Assembly: GCA_013821865.1 (NCBI GenBank)
Contig: PNJM01000191.1
Span: forward strand, 1-5,070
Source of the DNA: Rhodocyclaceae bacterium
GTDB taxonomy: Bacteria > Pseudomonadota > Gammaproteobacteria > Burkholderiales > Rhodocyclaceae
Reading direction: 5' to 3'
Length of the DNA: 5,070 nt
Both the position numbers and the translations under genes were made by a program. The notes below the pieces were generated by a model, which saw only the letters and a list, made by a program, of their open reading frames with translations, did no database searches and had not been told where the DNA came from. Positions 1-5,070 of the stretch are shown here, piece after piece (positions within the stretch are counted from its first letter, which is position 1; each line of letters opens with the position of its first letter).

Positions 1-1113
1 GATGCGCTGGGAACGGCTGCCAAGTTCCTGCACCGAGCGGGCCGAACAATCGACGGCTTCGGCGATGCGCTTCATCTCGTTGGCTGCCTCCTGGACTACC
101 TGGCGTCCGCTTCCGGAAAACTGCCGCAGATCGCCCGAGAGGGCGGCGGCCTGACTGACGTTGTCGGCGATCTGGTCGATGCTCGCGCTGATCTCCTCGA
201 TCGCCGCAGCCGCGGAAGAGGCGGACTCGCTCTGGGCACCCGAGCCGGACTCGATCGTGCTCGCGCTTTCCACGAGACGCACTGTCGCGGCGGACAGGCT
301 TTCCACCGCGACGTGCACTTCCCGAATGACCGTCTGAAAGTGGTCCATCATCTGATTGAAGGAGCGCCCGATCTCGCCGATTTCGCCGCCGGCCGTGATG
401 TTGGCCCGCAACGAGAGATCCCCGCTGCTTTCGATATGGGACATTGTGGCGCGCAGCGATTCAAGCGGGCGCGTGATGCCGTTCGCGACGAAGATCGAAG
501 CACCCAGCAGCAGTATGAGAGCCAGCATCCCTACCGCAGAAAACAGCAGTGCCTTTGCACGGAAGGCGCGGGCAACGTCGTCGACATAGAGACCCGAGCC
601 GACTACCCATCCCCAAGGCTCGTAGAGTTTCGCCGTGGATATCTTGCCTACCGGCTCCTCGCCGGCGGTCTTGGGCCAGAGATATTCGACGAACTCGCCG
701 CGTCCGCGCCTGGCCGCCTCCACCAGCTCGACAATCATGCGCGTGCCGTTCGCATCCCTGACATCCCCCATGCTCTTGCCTTCGGTTTCCGGTTTCACCG
801 GATTCTTCACCATGTTGTACTTCAGGTCGAGCAGGAACAGGTAGTTGGCGCCGTCGTAGCGCAGGGCGCCGATGGCCGCCTTGGCCGCCTCCTGCGCCTG
901 CTTCGGCTCCATTGCGCCGGACTGGGCGAGTTTGCCGTAGTGCTCGAGCAGGCCGTAACCGAGCTGAATCACGGCTTGGGCCTCCTGCCGCCGGCCTTCC
1001 ATCATGGTCGAACGTTCCGATAACGTGGCATAGGCCGCCACGGCCGCAAGAGTGGCGACGGCCAGCGCGATAAGTAGCGCGAGCTTCTGCCGGACGCGTG
1101 TTGAACCGAGCAT
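1..1113 (-). CDS. Methyl-accepting chemotaxis protein with periplasmic single-Cache sensor (3' end outside window)
   Basis: Membrane chemoreceptor that senses a small ligand in the periplasm and controls the CheA/CheW kinase complex. The reading frame is open from ATG at 1111-1113 to the left edge, giving 371 N-terminal residues. Visible in order: a short basic N-terminus and transmembrane helix (about 9-30); a sensor domain (about 40-180) with single-Cache hallmarks YLFLLD (91-96), MVKNP (101-105), YLWPK (144-148) and PWGWVVGSGLYVDDV (166-180); a second transmembrane helix (about 187-210); HAMP (about 211-262, opening with NGITRPLESL); then an Ala/Ser/Glu-rich coiled-coil signalling region. 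The conserved hairpin tip that binds CheA/CheW lies beyond the window. AGGA at 1122-1125, 8 bases upstream, supports the start. The ligand cannot be read from sequence; single-Cache receptors often bind small organic acids (family knowledge). A sigma-28 promoter upstream places it in the flagellar/chemotaxis regulon. Confidence 0.95.
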   Translation of the reverse strand, partial: MLGSTRVRQKLALLIALAVATLAAVAAYATLSERSTMMEGRRQEAQAVIQLGYGLLEHYGKLAQSGAMEPKQAQEAAKAAIGALRYDGANYLFLLDLKYNMVKNPVKPETEGKSMGDVRDANGTRMIVELVEAARRGRGEFVEYLWPKTAGEEPVGKISTAKLYEPWGWVVGSGLYVDDVARAFRAKALLFSAVGMLALILLLGASIFVANGITRPLESLRATMSHIESSGDLSLRANITAGGEIGEIGRSFNQMMDHFQTVIREVHVAVESLSAATVRLVESASTIESGSGAQSESASSAAAAIEEISASIDQIADNVSQAAALSGDLRQFSGSGRQVVQEAANEMKRIAEAVDCSARSVQELGSRSQRI

Positions 1114-1135
1114 TTTTGTTGTCCTTTCCCGATTT

Positions 1136-1162
1136 GACTGATTGATAAATACTTATCCAGTC
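1136..1162. repeat. Imperfect inverted repeat around the predicted chemoreceptor transcription start
   Basis: On the plus strand the left arm is GACTG (1136-1140), a 3-base insertion ATT, and GATAA (1144-1148). After the 4-base centre ATAC come TTATC (1153-1157) and CAGTC (1158-1162). All ten arm bases pair, with one 3-base bulge. The repeat overlaps the edge of the -10 and spans the predicted start near 1154, so most of one arm would not be transcribed. This fits a DNA-binding site better than an RNA hairpin. No known operator is recognised. Confidence 0.45.
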
Positions 1163-1187
1163 ATCGGCACCGGCGAAAGATTCTTTA
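1161..1187 (-). promoter_or_regulatory. Sigma-28 (FliA)-type promoter of the chemoreceptor gene
   Basis: Read on the minus strand, TAAA (1184-1187) is followed after exactly 15 bases by GCCGATGA (1161-1168). The sigma-28 consensus is TAAA-N15-GCCGATAA, so only one position of the -10 differs. Transcription would start near 1154, giving a leader of about 40 bases to the ATG at 1113. The element lies directly upstream of a chemoreceptor gene, the usual FliA target class. Confidence 0.85.
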
Positions 1188-1200
1188 GACTGAAAAAGAG

Positions 1201-1212
1201 GCCCCCGGGGGC
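1201..1212. other. Perfect 12-base GC palindrome in the divergent intergenic region
   Basis: GCCCCCGGGGGC is fully self-complementary with no loop. It lies about 13 bases upstream of the sigma-28 -35 element and about 45 bases upstream of the thrH -10. On the minus strand it is followed shortly by five Ts. It could be a weak terminator for antisense transcripts or a protein site, but nothing decides between these and it may be chance in GC-rich DNA. Confidence 0.25.
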
Positions 1213-1255
1213 AAGGCCGCGCCTTTCGGGTCTCATCGCGAAGGCGGTTTGATAG

Positions 1256-1261
1256 TACAAT
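1256..1261 (+). promoter_or_regulatory. Candidate -10 element for thrH
   Basis: TACAAT, within TTTGATAGTACAATGCGCGC, is a good sigma-70-type -10 hexamer placed about 60 bases upstream of the preferred TTG start. No convincing -35 is seen at 16-18 bases upstream (the region around 1233-1238 reads TCATCG). The hexamer overlaps the first in-frame ATG (1260), so transcription from here would begin downstream of that ATG, which argues against it being the translation start. Confidence 0.4.
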
Positions 1262-1319
1262 GCGCGCTTTGTCCGCGCCGGCCGTTTCGGCCTCGGCGAT
1301 TGTCGTGACGGGGGTTCTC

Positions 1320-1928
1320 TTGCAAATCGCGTGTCTTGATCTCGAAGGCGTGCTGGTTCCGGAAATCTGGCTTGAATTCTCGAAGCGCACGGGCATTCCG
1401 GAGCTTTCCCGGACGACCCGCGACGAGCCGGACTACGACAAGCTGATGAAGGGCCGCCTGGGCATCCTCGAACAACACCAGCTCGGCCTGCCCGACATCC
1501 AGGCGGTGATTTCGGAAATGGGGCCGCTGACCGGCGCGCGCGAGTTCATCGACTGGCTGCGCGAGCGCTTCCAGGTGGTGATCCTGTCGGACACTTTCTA
1601 CGAGTTCGCCATGCCCCTGATGCGCCAGCTCGGCCATCCGACGCTGCTGTGCCACAAGCTGGCGGTGGACGAGAAGGGCGTCGTGCGCGACTACAAGCTG
1701 CGCCAGCCCGACGCGAAGCGTGCCTCGGTGAAGGCGTTCAAGTCGCTCCACTTCAAGGTCATCGCCGCGGGCGACTCCTACAACGACACCGCCATGCTCG
1801 GGGAAGCCCATGCCGGCATCCTGTTCTGCCCGCCGGACAGCGTGATCCGCGAATTCCCGCAGTTTCCGGTGACGCGCAACTACGAGGAACTCGGCGTGGC
1901 GTTCGTCGCGGCAAACCGGCGTATCTGA
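1320..1928 (+). CDS. thrH: ThrH: phosphoserine phosphatase / phosphoserine:homoserine phosphotransferase (HAD family)
   Basis: Cytosolic HAD-superfamily enzyme that removes phosphate from phosphoserine, completing serine synthesis, and can transfer it to homoserine, as shown for Pseudomonas ThrH (family knowledge). From the TTG at 1320 the protein has 202 residues, close to the roughly 205 of the family. Motif I is DLEG, with nucleophile Asp7 and the ThrH-typical Glu9 in place of the second Asp of SerB enzymes. PEIW (14-17), motif II VILSDTF (87-93), a Lys-Arg pair at 133-134 and motif IV GDSYND (151-156) are intact. Start choice: an upstream in-frame ATG at 1260 would add 20 Ala/Val-rich residues unlike the family and overlaps a -10 element. 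TTG with GGGGG (1310-1314) five bases upstream gives an N-terminus aligning to M-x-IACLDLEG as I recall for ThrH. GTG at 1305 is a less likely alternative. The gene appears to be monocistronic, with a terminator 22 bases after the stop. Confidence 0.93.
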   Translation: MQIACLDLEGVLVPEIWLEFSKRTGIPELSRTTRDEPDYDKLMKGRLGILEQHQLGLPDIQAVISEMGPLTGAREFIDWLRERFQVVILSDTFYEFAMPLMRQLGHPTLLCHKLAVDEKGVVRDYKLRQPDAKRASVKAFKSLHFKVIAAGDSYNDTAMLGEAHAGILFCPPDSVIREFPQFPVTRNYEELGVAFVAANRRI

Positions 1929-1950
1929 AAGCGGCCGTGCCGCGGGCAAC

Positions 1951-1978
1951 AAAAAAGCCGGCATCCGCCGGCTTTTTT
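1951..1978. terminator. Bidirectional intrinsic terminator between thrH and hdrB
   Basis: Six As, the stem GCCGGC (1957-1962), the loop ATCC (1963-1966), the complementary GCCGGC (1967-1972) and six Ts (1973-1978). The stem has A and T tracts on opposite sides, so it gives a GC hairpin followed by a U-run in both directions. It sits between the convergent stops of thrH (1928) and hdrB (1994) and should end both transcripts. Confidence 0.92.
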
Positions 1979-1993
1979 ACTTGGTAGAACCGC

Positions 1994-2890
1994 CTATTTT
2001 TTTGCGATTTCCTCCAGCTTCGCCGCGTGGATCAGCTGGCCGTCGAGGCCGGCCTCCTTCGCGCTGCCGCCGTAGGCCACGGTCATCAGTTGGCTGTAGT
2101 AGAGAACGGGCATGTTGAACTTGGTGCCCTGCTTCTTGTTGATCTCGCTCTGGTAGATTTCGACGTTGGCCTGGCACAGCGGGCAGGGCGTGACGATCAT
2201 CTCGGCGCCGTGGTCGTAGGCCGACTCGACGATGTCGCGGATCTGCTTCTGCGACTTGTCCGGCTCGGAGAAGGCCAGCGCGCCGCCGCAGCAGGTGACC
2301 TTCTGGTCGTAGGGCACCGCCTCGCCGCCCACCGTCTCGACCAGCTTGTCGAGGTATACGGGGTTCTCGAAGGACTCGCCGACGATGCCGAAGGGACGGT
2401 TGGTCTGGCAGCCGACGTAGCCGGCAAACTTGATGCCTTCAAGCGGCTTCACCACCGGTGCCTTGAGCGCGTCGTAGCCGAGGTCCTCGATCAGTACCTC
2501 GACCATGTGGCGGATACTCGTCTCGCCCTTGTAGTGCAGGCCGGCTTCCTTCAGCGCTTCGTTGGTATCGGCCAGCAGCTGCGAACCGGCGCCGAGGCGA
2601 TCCTTCGATTCTCGCGCGCCCAGCCAGCAAGCGGCGCAGGTGGCGACGATTTCCTTGCCGGGCAGGTGCGCCTCGGCGAGCGCGAAGTTGCGTGCGTTGA
2701 GAACGTGGCGCGGCAGTTCACCGCCCTCGGCATAGCCGATCGAGGCGCCGCAGCAGTTCCAGTCGGGGATCTCGGTGAGCTTGACGTCGAGCGCCTGGCA
2801 CATCGAATTGGTCGACGTCAGATAGTTCGAGGCCGAGGCCTTCAGCTGCGAGGAGCAGCCGGGGTAGAAAGCGTATTCCTTCTTCGCCAT
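1994..2890 (-). CDS. hdrB: HdrB-like heterodisulfide reductase subunit B (two CCG domains)
   Basis: 298-residue cytosolic iron-sulfur protein, full length for HdrB. It carries two complete CCG cysteine motifs: Cys12, Cys46-Cys47, Cys85 and Cys88 in the first (in YPGC, NCCG, CAAC), and Cys161, Cys200-Cys201, Cys236 and Cys239 in the second (GYVGC, TCCGG, CPLC). In methanogen HdrB such motifs bind two non-cubane 4Fe-4S clusters that cleave the CoM-CoB disulfide (family knowledge). A bacterium outside the methanogens would need another substrate or electron acceptor, which the sequence does not reveal. ATG at 2888-2890 gives MAKKEYAFYPGC; GGAG at 2900-2903 lies nine bases upstream. It is the last gene of the operon, 14 bases after hdrC, and ends just before a terminator. 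No signal peptide or membrane segment is visible. Related CCG proteins (LutA/GlpC-type) are less likely given the HdrC partner next to it. Confidence 0.9.
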   Translation of the reverse strand: MAKKEYAFYPGCSSQLKASASNYLTSTNSMCQALDVKLTEIPDWNCCGASIGYAEGGELPRHVLNARNFALAEAHLPGKEIVATCAACWLGARESKDRLGAGSQLLADTNEALKEAGLHYKGETSIRHMVEVLIEDLGYDALKAPVVKPLEGIKFAGYVGCQTNRPFGIVGESFENPVYLDKLVETVGGEAVPYDQKVTCCGGALAFSEPDKSQKQIRDIVESAYDHGAEMIVTPCPLCQANVEIYQSEINKKQGTKFNMPVLYYSQLMTVAYGGSAKEAGLDGQLIHAAKLEEIAKK

Positions 2891-2904
2891 GTTCCGTGTC
2901 TCCG

Positions 2905-3519
2905 TTAGGCTGTGTAGCCTTTTTTGCGGTCTTCGATCTCGCGAGCCTTCCTGAGCATGGCCTGGATGCCCTTCTGGTCCTTGCAGGCGTGCCCGCCGAA
3001 CAGCTCGAAGGGGTTGAGACGCCTGGCCTTCATCATGCCGAGGCCGATCGACTGCATGGCCAGGGCGTTCTTGATGCCTTGCACGAAACCGTCCTTGAAA
3101 TAGAGCCCGAGCGAGAGCTTCAGCTCGTTCACACGGCCCTTCTGCACCAGGTTGTCCCAGAACATCTTGGCGAACTGGCGCGTCGGCTGGTTCTTCGGGG
3201 CGAGGCCCAGGCGGTGGGCGTAGTTGGCGAGGCCGTGCATGATGTGCGTGATGGGCAGCTTGCGCGGACAGCGCACGATGCAGTTGTAGCAGGAGGTGCA
3301 CATCCACATGGAGTCGGAGGACAGCACTTCCTCGCGCTTGCCGGCACGGATCATCATGAAGATTTCCTGGGGCGGATGCGCCCAGGCCGAGCCGAGCGGG
3401 CAGGAGCCGGAACACACGCCGCACTGCATGCACATCTTGACCCAGTGGCCTTCCTCGACGTTCTTCTCGACTTCCCTGAGGAAATCGTTCGTGTAGCGGG
3501 TGACGGCTTGTTCGCTCAT
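2905..3519 (-). CDS. hdrC: HdrC-like heterodisulfide reductase subunit C (2x[4Fe-4S])
   Basis: 204-residue ferredoxin-like electron carrier expected to pass electrons between the flavin subunit (the upstream qmoB product) and HdrB. It has two classic CxxCxxCxxxCP motifs: Cys30, 33, 36 and 40 (CMQCGVCSGSCP) and Cys74, 77, 80 and 84 (CTSCYNCIVRCP), each able to hold a 4Fe-4S cluster. The helical C-terminal half contains no hydrophobic membrane stretch, so this is a soluble HdrC, not a QmoC-type HdrC-HdrE fusion with a haem b membrane domain. ATG at 3517-3519 has a strong AAGGAG (3527-3532) seven bases upstream and lies 16 bases after the qmoB stop. Only 14 bases separate it from hdrB, so the two are surely co-transcribed. 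The family call is firm; the physiological role depends on the upstream operon, which lies outside the window. Confidence 0.92.
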   Translation of the reverse strand: MSEQAVTRYTNDFLREVEKNVEEGHWVKMCMQCGVCSGSCPLGSAWAHPPQEIFMMIRAGKREEVLSSDSMWMCTSCYNCIVRCPRKLPITHIMHGLANYAHRLGLAPKNQPTRQFAKMFWDNLVQKGRVNELKLSLGLYFKDGFVQGIKNALAMQSIGLGMMKARRLNPFELFGGHACKDQKGIQAMLRKAREIEDRKKGYTA

Positions 3520-3535
3520 TTCTTCGCTCCTTGCC

Positions 3536-5070
3536 TCACGCGAAGCCCTTCATGGGGCTCATGCCGATTTCCTTGATCTTGGCGGCGTACGCGTCGATGA
3601 GCTGCGGCACGCGCTCGATGTCGGTGATGGCGACCTCGTAGCTCGCCACGCGCTCGGTCTCCAGGCCCATCTGCTTCAGCGTGTCGTCCACCTTGCTCAT
3701 GCGGTAGCTGGCCATTTCCGAGCCCTTGACGAAGTGGCACTGGTAATCCTCGCCCTTCTTGCAGCCCATCATCATGACCCCGTCCCAGCCGCCGTTGAGC
3801 GCGTCGGTGATCCAGATGGTGTTCACCGAGCCCAGGCAGCGCACCGGAATGGCGCGCACGAAGGCGGAATACACCTTGCGCTGCAGGCCCGCCATGTCGA
3901 GGGCCGGGTAGGCGTCGTTCTCGCAGGCGAGGATGAGGATGCGCGGCTTCTCGGAGAACTCGTCTGGCATGTCGACCGCCTTGATCTGCATGCCCACCGT
4001 GTCCACCGAATAGTTCTCGAAGGAGATGACGCGCACCGGGCAGGCGCCCATGCAGGTGCCGCAGCGGCGGCAGCGGGACTCGTTGAACACCGGGAAGCGC
4101 TTCTCGTCCTCGTCGATGGCGCCGAAGGGGCATTCCACCGTGCAGCGCTTGCACTGGGTGCAGCCTTCCAGCCGCACGATGGGATAGGAGAGGTCGCCGG
4201 CGCGCGGATGGGCGGCGCGGCCCAGGCTGGCGTTCTCCACAGCCTGGATGGCCTTCATCGCGGCGCCGGTGGCATCCTCGATGGCCTGGGTGATATCCAT
4301 GGGGCGGCGCACCGGGCCGGCGGCGTAGATGCCGGTGCGGCGCGTTTCATAGGGGAAGCAGATGAAGTGCGAATCGGCGAAGCCGCTCTTCAGCTGCGGC
4401 ATGTCCTTGCCCTGGCGGTAGTTCAGGTTGAGGATGGAGATCGGCTTCGTTTCCATCTTGGCCTGCTCTTCCTCCGGCATGTCGATATTTACGCCGGAGT
4501 TGGCGACCATGCCGGTGGCGAGCACGACGAGATCGGCGTCGATCGTCACGTCCTCGTTGAGGATGAGGTCCTTGAAGCTCACCTTGCAGGCGTTGCCGGC
4601 AGCCTCGACGGAGGACGTCCTGCCCTTGGTGAAGAGAACCCCCTTCTCCTGGCCGCTGCGGTAGAAATCCTCGCCGGTGCCCGGCACGCGCAGATCGGTG
4701 TACATCACCATCGTCTCGATCGCGGGATTGGCGTCCTTGAAATACATCGCCTGCTTGATGCTGGTGGCGCAGCAATGGCCGGAGCAGTAGGGCAGGTGCC
4801 TGCCGCCCGACGCCTGCGCCTCGTCGCGCTGGCCGGCGCACTGGATGAAGACCACGCTCTTCACCTCGGCGCCGTCGGAGGGCCGCTTGACCGCGCCGCC
4901 GTTGGCCGCCTTGACCAGCTTCTCCAGGCCGAGTTGGTCGACCACGTTCGGGCTCTTGCCGGCGCCCAGTTCCGGCAGCTTGCTCATGTCATAGGGCGTG
5001 AAGCCGGTGGCCTGGATGAGGGCGCCGACTTCCTCGGTGACCGTGGCGCCGGATTCCTGCGCGATGCTCA
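3536..5070 (-). CDS. qmoB: QmoB-like protein: HdrA-type flavin/Fe-S subunit with C-terminal MvhD domain (5' end outside window)
   Basis: The C-terminal 510 residues of an HdrA-family oxidoreductase; the frame stays open to the right edge, so the ATG at 4985-4987 is internal. Fragment residues: ATGF (20-23), an HdrA-type FAD-fold element; VVFIQCAGQRDE (72-83); the cysteine cluster YCSGHCC (94-100); VVLATGM (181-187); and GIYAAGPVRRPMDITQA (246-262), the FAD C-terminal signature. Two 4Fe-4S motifs follow at Cys303, 306, 309, 313 and Cys333, 336, 339, 343. Residues about 374-487 resemble MvhD, with Cys382, 411, 436 and 444. An HdrA core plus two ferredoxin motifs plus MvhD is the known layout of QmoB, which exchanges electrons with AprAB-linked partners (family knowledge). 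The N-terminal Rossmann motif is off-window. It is followed 16 bases later by hdrC. The alternative is a general HdrA-MvhD fusion from a bacterial electron-bifurcating Hdr complex; the missing upstream genes would decide. Confidence 0.85.
   Translation of the reverse strand, partial: SIAQESGATVTEEVGALIQATGFTPYDMSKLPELGAGKSPNVVDQLGLEKLVKAANGGAVKRPSDGAEVKSVVFIQCAGQRDEAQASGGRHLPYCSGHCCATSIKQAMYFKDANPAIETMVMYTDLRVPGTGEDFYRSGQEKGVLFTKGRTSSVEAAGNACKVSFKDLILNEDVTIDADLVVLATGMVANSGVNIDMPEEEQAKMETKPISILNLNYRQGKDMPQLKSGFADSHFICFPYETRRTGIYAAGPVRRPMDITQAIEDATGAAMKAIQAVENASLGRAAHPRAGDLSYPIVRLEGCTQCKRCTVECPFGAIDEDEKRFPVFNESRCRRCGTCMGACPVRVISFENYSVDTVGMQIKAVDMPDEFSEKPRILILACENDAYPALDMAGLQRKVYSAFVRAIPVRCLGSVNTIWITDALNGGWDGVMMMGCKKGEDYQCHFVKGSEMASYRMSKVDDTLKQMGLETERVASYEVAITDIERVPQLIDAYAAKIKEIGMSPMKGFA

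Noticed and set aside
1201..1225. GC palindrome plus T-run as an intrinsic terminator on the minus strand
   Set aside because: The 12-base palindrome leaves no loop, no alternative strong stem is seen, and no minus-strand gene lies upstream of it that would need terminating. It is kept only as a low-confidence sequence feature.
461..1396. Minus-strand open frame of 311 codons overlapping the chemoreceptor and the thrH start
   Set aside because: It lies in a different frame from the chemoreceptor, whose Cache, HAMP and signalling motifs are unmistakable. Its translation is Arg/Gly/Ala-rich with no recognisable motif, typical of a shadow frame in GC-rich DNA.
2891..3433. Upstream in-frame extension of hdrB (long frame of 479 codons starting at 3433)
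   Set aside because: The extension overlaps hdrC in another frame and has low-complexity Arg/His/Ala composition. The ATG at 2890 has a proper Shine-Dalgarno sequence and gives a full-length HdrB.
2027..3576. Long plus-strand open frames (293 and 226 codons) antisense to hdrB and hdrC
   Set aside because: They are rich in Leu, Val, Ala, His and Asp in the pattern expected from the reverse complement of GC-rich coding sequence. They have no motifs, and the minus-strand genes carry complete conserved cysteine sets.
3516..4841. Minus-strand out-of-frame open frames inside qmoB (212 and 164 codons)
   Set aside because: They are Arg/Gly-rich shadows of qmoB in another frame; the qmoB frame contains all recognisable flavin and iron-sulfur motifs.
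4985..4987. ATG as the start of the HdrA-like gene
   Set aside because: The same frame remains open to the right edge and encodes EVGALIQATGFTPYD just upstream, an HdrA-type flavin-fold element, so the gene begins outside the window.

Overview
This GC-rich window most resembles a proteobacterial chromosome, probably a betaproteobacterium of the Rhodocyclales type. That placement is an inference from the gene families and promoter style, not from a database search. Two convergent blocks meet at a symmetric terminator near 1951-1978. There are no signs of mobile elements, CRISPR arrays, rRNA or tRNA.

Left block. A methyl-accepting chemotaxis receptor runs leftwards from 1113 and off the left edge. 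It shows a transmembrane segment, a periplasmic single-Cache domain, a second transmembrane segment, HAMP and the start of the signalling helix bundle. Upstream is a near-consensus flagellar sigma-28 promoter with an inverted repeat around the predicted transcription start. Divergent from it is thrH, a HAD-family phosphoserine phosphatase/homoserine phosphotransferase. It probably starts at a TTG (1320), not at the first ATG (1260), which overlaps a -10 element.

Right block. Three tightly spaced genes are transcribed leftwards: the 3' part of a qmoB-type gene (an HdrA-like flavin/Fe-S protein with two 4Fe-4S motifs and a C-terminal MvhD-like domain), then hdrC (two 4Fe-4S motifs), then hdrB (two complete CCG domains). 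Gaps of 16 and 14 bases, each with its own Shine-Dalgarno sequence, indicate one operon.

How the genes may work together. The QmoB-HdrC-HdrB set looks like the electron-transfer part of a Qmo/Hdr complex in which soluble HdrC and HdrB stand where the membrane subunit QmoC would normally be. In known systems Qmo complexes exchange electrons between APS reductase (AprAB) and the quinone pool, and some Gram-positive sulfate reducers carry hdrBC in place of qmoC. Whether aprBA and qmoA lie upstream cannot be seen here. The main point of interest is this qmoB-hdrC-hdrB layout in an apparently proteobacterial setting, with a full set of HdrB cluster ligands and no visible membrane anchor.
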